From Owenia fusiformis (lineage: Eukaryota > Annelida > Polychaeta > Sabellida > Oweniidae), in NCBI GenBank assembly GCA_903813345.2, contig CAIIXF020000006.1, forward strand, positions 18,108,348 through 18,172,347: a stretch of DNA of 64,000 nt, in the 5' to 3' direction. Every line of letters starts with the position of its first letter. Position 1 is the stretch's first letter. Position numbers and translations under genes: made by a program. Shown one piece after another: positions 12,701 to 27,700 of the stretch. Below the pieces are notes generated by a model. It had not been told where the DNA came from, did no database searches, and saw only the letters and a list, made by a program, of their open reading frames with translations.

Positions 12701-15700
12701 CGCACCCCCCTTTGTTACCCCCCAAAATAAATTTTTAAAAAAAATTTGAAAATTTTTGAAAATTTTTTTGGTAATTTTTTTTCATTGACTCATACACTTT
12801 TAAAGTACCCAGAAAGCACCAAATAGCATCTTAAAATTGTAAAATTTTCTAGGGGTATTGGCCACCCCTCACACCCCCCACAAAACAATGGAAAAGATCT
12901 AAATTTATTTTAGTGTTTTGTCTCAGACACTTTTAAAGTGCCCAGACATCATCAAATAGCTCCTTGATAGTTAGTGTTTCTGGGGGACTTGCTCCCCCTC
13001 TTGCATTTGCATAACCCCCCCCCCCTCTGGCGCCCCCCCCCCAAAAAAAAAATTGTGATTTTCTCAAATTCTTTAATTGACTCATAAAATTTGAAAATGC
13101 CCATAAAGCACCAAATAGCATCGTAAAATTGTAAAATTTCCTAGGGGGAGTGGGCCACCCCTCACACACCAAACAAAACAATGGATAAGTTCTGGATTTG
13201 TTTTATGTATTGTCTCAGACACTTTTAAATTGCCCAGACATCATCAAATAGCTCCTTGATAAAGTTAATGATTCTGGAAGACTAACACTTACTCGCCCTC
13301 TGGCATCCCCACTCCACATCCCCCTCTGGCAGCCCCCCCCCCTTAACACCCCCCCCCAAAAAAATAATAAATTGAGATTTTTCAAATTTTTTATTGACTC
13401 ATACATTTTGAAAGTGCCCAGAAAGCACCAAATAGCATCTTAAAATTGTAAAATTTTCTTGGGAAATATGCGCTTTTAGGCACAGACACTTTTAAAGTGC
13501 CCAAACTTCAATGAATAGCACCTTGATATTGTAAATTTTGATATGGGGGACAAACACTTGCTCCCCCTCTGGCACCCCTGCACCCCTGCACCCAATCGTG
13601 ATTGTTTTCAATGTTTTTATTGACTTAAAAGTGCCCAGAAGCACCAAATATCATCTTTAAATTGTAAAAGAATTTGAAAAAATTCACATTTTTCTTATTG
13701 ACTCATAACGCACAGGCGTACCAGATGGTTGCAAATTCGCTCCAAATACAAGCAAATTTTAAATTTTCATGGGGGAGAACCCCCAGAACACCCTTAATGC
13801 TCGGTTTTTATTCACTTAACTCTTATTCTTGTGGTGGTGGCGTACTACTTAGGAACTTACACTTTGAAAGTGCCCAGAAAGCACCAAATAGCATTTCAAA
13901 ACTGTAAAATTTTCTAGGGGGAGTGGACCACTCCTCACACCCCCCACAAAACAATTGGAACGTTTGGAAGTTGCATTTGTTAATTCCAAACCAATATAGG
14001 GAGTAACTGACCCCCCCCCTCTGTCTTACGCGATTTGATTTACGCGGCAAAAAAATTGACAGTTTTATATTCTCTTTAGTAAGCTAAAAACCGCACCCCC
14101 CTTGGAGAAAAGTGTCTTACGGGCCTGGTTATTATGTTAAATAAGATTTCGGCTTTAAAAATAGCAATCAGTGCATCACATCTTCGAGGAGAGGAATGAC
14201 ATAAAAGAGTAATACTAGTTTATGTTTCATGTTTGGCCACGTGAAGTTGCCTCAAATCAGTTTTAACTGAAATAAGTTTAGTGTTGTGTGAATATGCCTA
14301 ACATATAAAAATATACTTACGACATTGAAAATCATCTGTTGTAACATTTGCATTCAAGAAATAATGGCTCTCATCTTTAGATCCTTTTGCAAATGTGTAG
14401 TTTAGTGCAGGAACAATTCGTGGGAGAGGAAAGTAACATTCTCCACCCACTATAGCTTCAGCCACATTCAATAGGGAGAGATAGTTGTTACAACTACAGC
14501 CGAGTGGATTATTTAACAGGTTCCTAAAAATATAAAAAAATTACCATTTGTTTACAGAAATAATTTAGATCAATTCAATTATAAGAATGCTGGGTTTAGA
14601 GGAATGCTTTGAAACAGTTTTAAATAAAATTAATCATTGTTTGTTTTGTTGGGATGTGATACATGTACACTTATAACCAATTGTACTATTTAAGTGATAT
14701 CATTTTCCAATAGGTATTTCAAAATGTTTTGTTTTTCCTCTGATCCTTTGACACACTGGTAATATTGTTCTAATTTCAAAACATTTACGTTCTTTTCCAT
14801 TTAATTCATTTTGATTTAGACCATTGGCACAGGTATGGTGGGTAACCATTAACGCTGAAAGAGAAGTATTCAACCAACATGACAACTCCTTTTTATCTAG
14901 TTCAATCTCCTTCATTTGAAACCAAAGGCAATCATATTGACTTACACTGAGCTGATAGAGTCAGATTTGGTTAGATTAAACAGCAGGTCAGCCATTGCGA
15001 AAATCTGGTTATTTGAGGCATCCAAGGATTCGAATTGTGTAGCTTCAGGGAATGGTGGGAGGTATGCCACCTGGTTGTTTTGTATCTCCAGGTTCTTTAG
15101 GTTAGTGAGGCCATTCCAGGCTCCATCGTGTATTCTCTGTATCTGGTTATTATTCAATATCCTAAAATGTATTGTGAATGAACAAACAAATTGAGCACAT
15201 GAGTTTGTTAAGTTCAGTTGTTAAGTAAAAAAGGCTAAGCTAGATGAAAAAACTAGTTCCATTTATTTAAGTGTGTTGCCTCCTGTTAATGCATGATAAT
15301 GATCAATGGCAATACATAGATCCCCATCTGTCAATGTTGAAGAACTTTAACTATTTTGAAAAGGGAAGTTCAAGTTTTGACTTACAGATCAGTTAGCAGA
15401 CTCAATGGTGCAAAAGCATCATCCTTGATCTCGATAAGTTTATTCTCAGCTATGTTCAGGCTCCTAAGGTTGATCATTGTTACAAATGAGAACAATGGAA
15501 TCTCCTCAAGCTGGTTTCTGGCTAGACTCCTGCAAGGTAAAGATATTGGACAAAGTGACATAATAGAACAATGGGACCATGTGGTTTTGGGCTATAGACA
15601 CACTATTTACAAATGTACAAAGTATGATACTCACAGCTGCTGTATGTTGTTGATCTCAGACAAGGCTTGTGCTGGGTAAACATAGATAAGGTTATCCTCT

Positions 15701-18700
15701 AATAAAACTGTGGTGACACTTAGGCCCAGGAACGTCTCTGGTGGGATTGACTTCAATAAGTTAGATTTCAAAGAAAGGGTTCCTATTATGCATGCATCAG
15801 AGAACAATCGACCTTCAATTTTGGAGAGGAGATTGTTGTTCAACAAGCTGAAATATAAAATATCGCACTAACCAGTGCTCATTGTTGGTAGTAAACAAAA
15901 ATACATTTACAATTTACTTATCTAATATAATGATATTTCTTTATTTGATGAATGTTGCATTATTGCTCACCTAATTAACTGCAATTTTCTTTTAGATAAT
16001 AAGTATTATAATACTATCAGCCCGGGGGTTTACTGTGTACAAAATTTGGCGGGGGTCCTAGGCTGAACCCTCAGATATCAATATATTCCCATACCAAAAT
16101 GTCAAATTTGGATGTGTTCCCATACCAACCGATATAGTGCCCAAAAGCCATACCAAATGCCCAAATATGAAACCAATGCCATACCAAATGTCAAAATATA
16201 GGACCAATGCCATACTAATGCCATGACTGGTCCAAAGTAGAATATTTCCTGGGAAAAAGCTATATCTTCTTAAACTGAAGAAGGTCCCAAGAAGAAGGCG
16301 ATCTTTGAGGAAAATGAACCAACAACCTCATATTAGTATATGTGTGACTACTAGACCAATTCCATACCATAATTGTGAGATAACATATTTTCCATGACCA
16401 TTCTCATACCAGAAAATTGAAAAATCTGACCATTTCCATCCCTCAAAAGTCATAATAAGGGGGCATTCTCATACCACATCCTAAAATGTGGGTCCATTGC
16501 CATACCAAATGTCAACAAAAAAGGTACCCCATGTGCGCCGAGGATCCCTGTCAAGGTTTATATACAGTGAACCCCCCGGGACTATCAGCCACGTATGAGA
16601 GATACAAAGCAAGTGACAAGTTAAAAGAAATATTAAACTAAATACTAAATTGTGGAATGATGTCCAAATCTAGTATAATACATGTATAGGTCATTTAGTT
16701 TAGATCACCTACTTTTTTCTTGCTTAATTTAAGATCCTGGATGCACCCAAAAATTTGATAGGAAGTGGTGGGTGTCAGTAATTGTTTTTTGTAACCTGCT
16801 AATGTCAACTGACAATGTACTTACAGATTGTTCACGTCAACAGTACAGAAAGCTTGATCATGTATTGTTGTGATTTTTCCAGATGAAAGGTCCAACTTCT
16901 TGGCAACAACATTCTTGAATGTACAGTAAGGAATCTCTTCAAGCAAAGAGTTGTCAATTAAGATGTTGTCTGCATTCACGTCAATGAATGATTCTGTATA
17001 GACATGATGTATGATGTTGTCTTGGAGGGTAATCTTTTTGCTGTTCACTGAGTTAAATGCATTTGGCTCAATCACAGAGATACGATTTGTCTGTAGATTT
17101 CTGAAACAGAAAAAGATAACAATCGTTTCAAGTCCACACGTTTATTTTGTACATAGTTTTATTGACTCATTGGCATTTACTATTATGGGATAGGGGTCAT
17201 GTGATTGATATTTGGCTGTTTATTAAGTATTGGTTCTTTATGCAAGACCTGTTCTTTGTTGGTAACTAAATAAAGAAACATAATATAAAGTAATTTTACA
17301 GGGTGGGCCAAAAAGGTAACCCAAACAAATCTTAACCAGAACAACCACATATTTCTTTTCAAAATGGCCGCCTTCTACCAAAAGTGTCATAGGACAGTGT
17401 GCCATGCTTATATAGTATTCACATACCAAATATGAACAAAATCGCACCACTACTTTTCGAGTTATAGTAAAATACATTAAAATGGCGGCAATTTTTCAAT
17501 TTTTTTTTCAAAATGGCCGCCTTCTACCAAAAGTGTCTTTAGACAGTGTACAATGCTTATAGTATTCACATACCAAATATGAACAAAATCGCTCCACTAT
17601 TTTTTGAGTTATAGCAAAAATCGTAAAATGACGAGTAAAGGCCGCCATTTTTCGAGATGGCTGCCATGTGCTTCTTTAATATCTACATTTGTAGCATTAT
17701 TAATGTCCTTTATAATTTTTTTACATTTAAAACATATTGATATAACAGTTTTACATATTGCACCTAAATTACTGTAAAATCGGCACTAAAATGGCCGCCA
17801 TTTTGAAATGAGCGGCCATTTTGAAAATCGGCTTTCGAGCAGAACTTCTACCCCCATAAGGTATATGTGTACAAAATATGAACAAAATCGGGCCAACGGT
17901 ATTTGAGTTATTGCCCGGACGGACGGACGTACGGACGTACGGACGGACGGACGGAGGCGTTCCCTATATCCCTCCGAACTTCGTTCGATGGGATAATAAC
18001 CCAGTTATCCTGCATGGGTTAAGTATCATATTTGGCAGAATTGGGCCTTGTTCAAATGTATTGTCATTATACCAAGTTTTAGTGGTCTACCTCTAGTGGT
18101 CACAATTTTATGGCCATTTTACAAAACATGCCATAAAATATGGGCGTCATGTCTGGAGGCCAACTTGAACCTATCGGGCGTAGTTGTTAACAATTGGAGC
18201 ATAAACATCTTGTGTTATTGCTCTTATTTTCCTTCTTATTTCTTGTTTCAATGTTTCAAGGGTTTTTGGTGTAGAAAATAGGCCCACAGATAAAAACCTG
18301 GTGGAATTATGTCCAGTCAGTGAGGCACATTTCAGCATTTTAAGCTCAATGATACTTAGTAGAATGAAAGAACATTGAACAAGGTCTAATTGTGCCAAAT
18401 ATGATTTTAAACCCATGATGAATGACTGAGTAATTAACAAACATTTCGTTTGTTTAATTACCTTTTTTGGCTCACCCTGTACAAGCACCCCACTCTGAAA
18501 CTGCCCAGACCATTTTTCATAAAAGATGCTGTTTTTCATCAGAAAATAACTAATATTAGTCCTTAAAAATGTTCAAATTGCTCAATCAGTTCAGACGAAA
18601 GAAATTTTACCCTGGACCCCGATATGGGTGGCCTTAGGGCACCCAATCACTTGCGATGCCACCTATATTTTCTGGAAAACTGCACACATTTTCAAATATG

Positions 18701-21700
18701 GTCTAACGCCCCTAACTTGTGTTGTAACTTACATGTCTTCATTGGTGGCCAGGTTTTTGAAAGTTCCATTTTTAATACGTGTGATTCTGTTGTTTTCAAT
18801 GTTCAGATAGTCCAGGTTGAGATCATGAAAGTCACCCCCCACTGGCAAACTAGTCAGCTTATTGTTGCTCAGATCCCTGAAAAGATTGATATGTTTATGA
18901 AATAAAGTTGCGTAATTATGTACGCCATAGTAAATTAATTTGTTTGATTAAAGGCAGAATCAGATCCATGGAGAGTAACAAAATTGTTAACATCATGAAC
19001 ATTAGACCAATCTATTTCTTACAATATCAAATACAATATCTTCCAACAAGATCAGTGATATGTTATCAATTGGTGAAGTTATTTAGGATTCAAAGTGCAA
19101 AAAATGGAGGAAAAATATTGAATTCTCCCAAATAATAAGAATGGTAACCATTCTTAAAGAAAAATGATTGCATTATTGTAAGAATCTTTCTTTAGATCTT
19201 GCTAGATCTGATTCTGCCTTTAAAATGATACTGAAAGCCTGCATAGGTTATATCTCAAACAATTTCAGGCAATCCTAGCTTGGATTATGAATTTTTTTTA
19301 TCATGAACATGGGTATTCCCTTTAGACCCTTTCATTATATCTAAGAAAAGTATATATGATGATAATTAAGTTATAATTAATCAGTCTAAGTAATGTCAAA
19401 GGGATGGCCAAAATGAGCTTAAATCAATGGATAACATGAGTTTTTTCAATGGGGAAATAATATGGAGAACACTAATCTTAGAGGAATTCAGTTTTCCTTT
19501 CAAGAAATAAAAATCTTTGAAAAATCTTTGAAAAAGTATGATGATGAGTTGATTGCTGGCTATATCAATCTGAGTCCAAATGACTTAATCATCATTGATG
19601 AGATAATGAATGGATCTAAAGATAAACCTGTATTCATGGTCAGAAAATACTCATAATCGAAGATAAAATCGTCTGAAATTGTTTGCGATAACCTAACTGA
19701 ACCTTTACATCAAACACATTGACATCCATAAAATCGGTTTTTACTTTCAACATTGAACTGAAAATTCACATGAATATAAATGTGTAAATAAATGTTTCCT
19801 CTCAACAGAGTAATCCAGACTTCATGAGCTAGATCAGGTAAGTCCACTTTTTTATGGTTAATTTAATAATGTGAATTTTGAAACAATACTCACATTTCTA
19901 ACACACTGGTAAAATAGTCAAAAGAGCCATCTTCGATGTAAGCAAGATCATTATTTTGTAAATATAGCCTGGTTCCCATCGGACAATCTCTGAAATGGGG
20001 CTTCATTATTCGGCCTATTTTGTTGTACTGCAATTCCCTGTAACGAGTGTGTTCATATAATGTACAGTACATGAATTATGTTAGAGCATTACCAAGGGCG
20101 CATAGCCAGGGGGTGGGTTGGTGGGTTCGAGTGAACCCCCCACCCCAGCTGGCCAAAAATTCTTTAAAAATCATGATTTTTTTTACCATTCTGAGAACTT
20201 GAGTGATTTTGGCCATTTTTGGACCAAAATTGTTAAAAGTGAACCCCCTTATACTTCACATATTTTATGTAGGTGTATTTGTCTGGAAAGATTTTTACAT
20301 ATTTTAGTGGGCTTTGTATAAAAAAACCTCTTACCTCATACCCAACTACCCACTTACACGGGGCATGATACAGTCTTTGAAGGGTCCAATTTTAAAGATT
20401 ATTAAATCCATGGGCTTTCAATGAGAGTTGATATTGTATCTTAGTTTATATTGTATTTTTGTGTATTCACTTTCAATTATTACAATGAACTAATGATTAA
20501 GAGCATTTTCGTTTTGTGCACTTAACTTACAAATGTTGAATTGGAGATCCATGGAAAGCATCATCTGGTATAACTGTGATGTCATTTCCTGAGAGCAAAA
20601 GTTCTGCCAAGTTCCCGAGATTTGAGAATGGGTTTGAGTGAAGAAAGCGGAATTCATTATTGTACAGGCTTCTGCAAAAATAATATGTGATACTGTTATT
20701 TCAGAAATCACCACGTCATTAAACATTCAAACATCAATCAAACTGATGTCATATTTGGAATCTACCTGTAAAATCACATGTAGAAATGTGGTTTTGAAAA
20801 TAGTTAATCAACTTTGAAAATTTAATTTTCTTTGAAAATGTGACTTCTAGGTCGGGGAGCACTGGCGGATTAAGCCAAAAAAGGCCTTAAGGCCCCCAAA
20901 AAGTCGGTCTTTTTGGTCATTACTGGGCCTTTTAAGGCCTTATTTTTTAAATTCAGGCCAAATTTTGAAGAAAATGGGCCTCAAAATTTCAAAATTTGGG
21001 CCCACTTTTGCGTTTTAGGGGCCCAAAATTTTTTTTGGGCCCCTAAAGATGTTTCTTTCTTTAACCTGAAATTTGGGCCCCCCCCTTGTTGGTTCCCAGA
21101 TCCGCCCCTGGGGAGATTCCCATACACCCCATGTTGTAAAATCACAAAAAGTGAAATATCTTTTCTTATGTTGGGCAGATAATATTTTCTTTTGCAGGAC
21201 ATATATTAATTTGTATAACTATCAAATACATAATTGTAATATGAAAACTGAACCACTAAAACTGATGAATATTTAAGTTTAAGGGAACTTTGTAATACAC
21301 CCTGCCATGTTCATGTTATTTCCCCGAATTAGCCACCTAGTGGCGAAAATGGTAACGACGACCAACTCGCATCTGAGTAGCTTACAGAGGAGCTTATCTG
21401 GCAGAGGTCTGTGCTGGAACCCACCCTTTCAGGCAAATATGCGAACCCCCCCCCAAATTTTTAGTTTAATATTTTGCAGTATTTCAGTAATTTATTGTTT
21501 TTTGATGACTTTAGATATTTTATATGTTTATGACATGTATAACTGCATGTTTATGACATGTATAACTGCATGTTTATCTTGAGAAAAACGATCTATTTTA
21601 AAATTAGCGATAGTACACTTCGATTCGCATTTTTGGCCCGACATACTGATCTAATACCATGAAAAGGAATTCGTAAAAATAAAGCATTGCCGAGTAGAAA

Positions 21701-24700
21701 CTGTCCGATTGTGATATAGGTCCTTTTATGACATCAATCAGAGAATGTTGAACATGTGAAAGTTCTTAACTCACTCTGTATCACAATACGTATTAACACG
21801 TCCCTAATAGGATCACAGTACGGCACTTTTTCGAAGGCTACATTTGTAGTGTACCTTCCCGTCAGAGCGTTTCCAAAAGTTCATTAAAATATCACAAAAA
21901 TTCCTATTACGTCCAACCCGTTCGTGCAACGTTTGCCCGTTTGGCAACACGATTCAAGAATATAGTGAAACGTTGTTTGGTTTGACTTGGGGTCGATGCT
22001 TGATGTTGATGCCCAGGGGTTGATCAATCAATTCAATTTAGTTCTCACTACGTTCTCGAAAACGGGCCTCAACTGTGTACGAACGGACTGGACATACTTA
22101 GAAGCGTTTGGGGTCTATATTTACAAACTTCATCGAACGTACTCGAACGGGTAGGTCCTCTATTTAGAATTTAAAACATGCTCAAAAGGTTCTCATGGTC
22201 GTAACGTTCTACAATTAGAACTGGACGTACTATGAACGGAACCCTCGTACTTCAGTCCTACAAGGGACGTTCTTACAACGAGTTGAACTATTTGAGGACG
22301 TATTCAGAGCGAGTTAGAACTAATTGCAAACGAGTTTAAACTGCTTAAGAACGTATTAAAGAATGCTTATGAACGAGTTATAAAAAATATAGCTATCACA
22401 CCAAACAAGTTTTCACTGCGTTCTTCAAAACGAACTTCATGAACATTCTCAGACGGGAACATGGGGAAAACACCGACCGCCGACCACCGACCACCGACCA
22501 GTCACTCTCCACAGTTGGGTACATGTGGTCGGTGGTCGGCTGACGGTCTTTTACATAAAGATGAAAAAATGCAAAATTAGAAGTAAAACTAAAACTGGGA
22601 ATCCAATGACTATAGTACCTTTACTAGGTCGTGATTTAAAAACGTATAATTATCATTTCAAATCACGATGAAAACGTTACATCGTCGTATTTTTAAGTGA
22701 TGTTTCAGTTGTTAGAAGACCAATTTCATCCTGGTTAGTCACTTTGGAAAAAAACGCACGTAACATTGCATTAAGTTCATTCTTCATTCATATGAAACGC
22801 AATAACAAAAACACACAAACATCGTCGATGTTGACGTCGTAACGTTATGTTTGATTTCTCAGTTGTTAAACGTCAACTGGTAAAAACTACATTTGATATG
22901 ACAAAAAAGCTTTCTAATGATGTACTGAAATGGTAAGTCACTTTTAATCCCGATAAGAGAACGCATGTAACATTATATCGTGTTTAGTATTCAGTAGGCT
23001 ATGACGATAACAAATCATTTTTGTTTCGAAATTGTTAAATTTCAGTAAAAAATTAGGATAGATTCCCGTAGAAACGATAGGTTGGTTAATGATAGGTTAG
23101 GACTTAAGGCAGGGCAATTAATCGAGAGGAGACGGTCATGACCAATTTGTTTGCTTGCCATTCGTTGCAAGGTACAAAATCGGTAAAAAACGTTGCCTAG
23201 TCCAACGATTGACATTCAAAATCAAATTATTAATATTCTAAGGCTACAAATATGTTCGGTCTTTTACATGATATGGTCGGTCTTTTACACATTTTCTTCA
23301 AACCCTGTTTTGAGGCTACCAGTGGAAAACACCGACCGGTCGGTGGTCGGTGGGGTCGGTCTTTTCCGAAAACCCCTTCAACCCTACTAGTGACGCGTTA
23401 TACAATGTTGTGCAATCAGATATTAATTGCAATACGTGTACAAACCGACATGGTGCGATCTGAACGAACTGCGAATGAGATGGACGTATTGAAGACTGTT
23501 TATGAACGAAGTAGCTGATTATTTTAGTCCGTTTTACAACTTTTTCGTAGACTGGAAAGAACGATTGAGAACTAGTTTGGTGTGAAAGGGAAGTTACTAT
23601 AACACCAAACTAGTTCTCACTACGTTCTCCAAAACGGGTTTCAACTGTGTACGAACGGACAGACGTACTTAGAACTGTTTTGGGTCTATTTACAAACGTG
23701 AACGTACTCGAAAGGGAAGGTCCTACAGAAGTTAAAGCATACTCAAAATTTTCTGATGGTCATCACGTTCTGCAATTAGATGAGCTGGAAGCACCACGAA
23801 CAGAACAGTCGTACTTCAATCCTAGTAGGGACGTTTTTAGAACAAGATGAATTGTCTGAGGATGTATTGAGAACGAGGGCGACTAATTGCAAACTGTTTA
23901 AACTGATTAAGGACGTCTTACAGACTACTTATGAACGAGTTAGCAAAATATAGCTATCACACCAAACTAGTTTCCACTGCGTTCCTAAGAAAATTCTATG
24001 GCGACCATACAGTTCACTGACAGTTAGATTAATTGTGACAATGCATTTCAAACAAGATGACCAAAGCAACTAGACTGGACGTTTTAAAGATGTTTATGAA
24101 CGATGAACCTAATAATTTTAGATATATTTCCCGACTAGAGCCAGATTTAGCCCGTTGTAGTCCTGGAAAGAACGGTTGAGAACAAGTTTGGTGTGAAAGG
24201 GGGTAATATAAAACCTTTCAAAGATAACAAAGATGTTGTAAACTTCTAAAGGATGGGTATCGATATGGTGAACTGAATTCAACAATGTTTTTCTCTTAAA
24301 ACCAATTATTCAACAATGTTTTTCTCTTAAAACCAATTATTGAAAACATTCTGTAAAAAACACGGTCCTTTTATGTAATGTTGACTGATTGACAACACCT
24401 TAATGCGAAAATTATTTATGTATATTTTATATAATTGTTTTTGCTAACATTTTTTGTTCTTAGTGCAATTGTTCCTTTCTATCAATTCTTGAGAATGAAA
24501 TAAAATGTCTTTCCGAACCTTATTGGAACAAAATAGCACATACAACATTTTCATAGACCTCTCAATATGATCATATTTATACAATGGAAATTTTGGTTGA
24601 TTTAACAAAAATAATTGATTCCGAACATATGATACCAAGAACAAAAGAAGTGTCTGATGTGTTTTCCAAAACAATATAGAAATAAAAAGATATATATTTC

Positions 24701-27700
24701 AAATTATATCGTTACCATTCAAAAGGTGACCATTAAATTGACGATGTGTAAAAATTTTCGAATTTTTTTGATGACTGGTTTAAGAGAAACGTATACATGT
24801 TAAAAAAATTCACCATATCGATACCTATCCTTTGGCCAAGTTGTGATAGTGTCACTTACAATTCATTCAGGTTGTCCTCGGGAAAACTTCCATCTTCAAT
24901 AGATATTATTCCATTATTATGTAACCAACTGAAAGACATTCACATTTTCATACGGTGATCTACAAGCTTGAGTAAATGAATCAATAGGGAGTTTAAGCTA
25001 CCATATAAAATTGAAACGCCAACCTATACGTGTGACCAATCGCCCATACAAATGCATTGCTTAAATATTTTCCATTGGCGTTTAGGTTGTGAAAAACATT
25101 ACTAGCTTAAACTCCTTACTATTGTTACAGCGAGCATGTGTTTTATATCTCTAAATATTTAAGAGAAAGAGTTGTAATAACTATGATTTTACTAATCCTT
25201 TTCAATACTAATTTACTCTTTATTATAAAATTAAATACTTTTGAATTCTTTATGGGCTTTGACATAACTTTCCTTGTAAATACGTTTTCACCAGGAGTTG
25301 GAATTATTAACTATATATAACAAAAAAATCTTTCAAAATCAAACGTTTGTACTCACAGAGTTTTTAACGTTGATAGATCAGAAAAGGCGTAACGTTGTAG
25401 AAACGTCAATTTGTTAGACTGTAACCGTAACTCCTCAATAGCAGGCAATCCAGTACTATGACGTATTGCTTCAGGGATGTATTGGATGCGATTGAAAGAT
25501 AAGTCCCTGGATATAAAGAAAATTACAACATAAGCTGCAAACAATAAACAAAGTTGCCCCAAAAAATCGATCAATTAATACCATAAGAATTTAAAAACAA
25601 TTGTAACAGCTGTTTTGGACACCCTGTAGATCCATAACTTACAGAAATTCAAGCCTCAAGTTACAAGCCCAGGCTGTGACATGGATTGTGTCTTCTGTTA
25701 GGAGATTACCAGCTAGATGCAGTCTTGTCAATATAGTCATCTCACAGAAATCATCTTCTTCAATCTCTTCTATCCTGTTGCTACTCAACCACCTAGAACA
25801 TATTAATACAATGCGAGACAGATCAATCAGGTTGATTCTTATATATCAAACTTTCAAAGGGGGGGGGGGGTGTACAGGATGGCCATACAATATGAAGCAA
25901 AATTTCAGAGTTCAAACGGCATATATCTTACCCTGCGTGCAGAGTCTAGTTAAACTACAAGACGAAGCTCTCTTTTAAGAAGTGAAGTCAAACGAATGCA
26001 AAGGGTACATATTATATCTTCATGAAAATGTTAGACTTAGTGGCATTTTATCACAATGATGTACAATATAACATTTAATGCCCTCCGAACCTGCATTCAA
26101 AGCAATCTCTTTAACACTTTATTTATCACGGATATTAACGATTTCAGCATTCAATGTCTCATTCATCATTTGAAGCATTTTTGGAAAAATGAAAATTCTC
26201 TGGAAAAAGGTCATATAAATTTTCAGTGTTTCCACAGTTTTTTCAAATTCAAATGTTTTCTAGAAAGTTAATTTATGCTTAATTAATATAAAATATCCCT
26301 TGCTGGATTTTCCATGAAATTCCAGAACTGAGCCACCCTGATGAATCTTCACATGGGTGAAATGAGCATTGGTGGGGTGAAGCTCACGAATAGTAACTAA
26401 GCTTATATCTTATACTATATCTACAGTGTAGTTCCTATACTGGTTTCATGCAAAGCACTTTTGTGCACTAAATGTAGTTAAGATATATATGAATAAATAA
26501 GATAAAAAATAATAACTTTGTACTAACAGAGTCTGTACATTTGGGGTTGTCTCAAAGGGCACAAATGTCTTCAACCTCGCCTTCCACGTTGCTCGTAGAT
26601 TGATGCTAAAGGCCTCCTGACCATAGTCCGTATGGTTAACGATTTGGTTGTCTTCGGCATGTCTTAAATAATGCAGAAATCCTTCGTTAAACAGAACATA
26701 AAGTTAATATGTACAATCGAACGCCGACTCAAAGAATATTGGCAACTGAACAAAGGGGAAGGCCTATTTAATCATTAAGAAATGGATACTTGAATTGGCT
26801 TCAATTGGCATGATGATTTAAGGTCAGGGTGCATGATGGGAAATTTTCTGCATCCCTCAATTGAGTCACATGTTATTTTTCAAACAAGAATCACTCCTTC
26901 CCCACATTGCCTATATCTTCCAGTTTTGCACAAAGAGTGCACTTATGTGCCTAGAAAAGACTTGTGAGAAGAATGTTTTGATCAAGTGTATAAAAAACAA
27001 GAAAATTCAGTGAAAAAAATCAGAAAATTTTTAGAAATTTTTTTCACCTAATTTTCTCATTTTTCATACATTTTACAAAACAAACCTTCTCACAAGGCTT
27101 TTCTAGGCACATAAGTGTACTCTTTGTGTAAACTTGGAACATGTAGACAATATGGGGAAGGAGTTATTCTTGTTTGAAAAATAACATGTGATTCAATTGA
27201 GGAATGCAGAAAATTTCCCAACATGCACCCTGTCCTTAACCCAGTTCATTGATATCAAACGAATTTTGTTCACCATCTTGGATGCTACTACCTCCAGTTA
27301 GTAGGCCTATCATCCTGTTGTGTGTCAGAGCCATTACTTATTAAATGTGTAACAGTGCCATTACATATTACTTGTATAAAAGTGCCATACGTGTGTAACA
27401 GTGCCATTACTTATTGCTTGTATAACAGTGCCAGTACTTATAACGTGTATAACAGTGCCATTACTTATTACTTGTATAACAGTGTCATTACTAACACCCC
27501 AGTCACATTTGTCGTACGGAGGCCGTGCGTGTATTCACGATTTCTGCGGCGAGCGTAGGAAAACTACGCTCACCTTGCGGCCTCCGTACGGCGTATCCAG
27601 TTTTTTACAGGCCGCAGGGTCGCCGTAGAAATTATAACTCGGAGTTATAATATTGGTTCATTTCCGAGGTCCCCGTAGAAATCAACTGGCTCAACAATAT

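Noticed and set aside
19462-19656. Plus-strand 64-residue frame with a protein-like composition
   Set aside because: No recognised family, no splice or start context, and it lies in an intron of gene 1; chance cannot be excluded.
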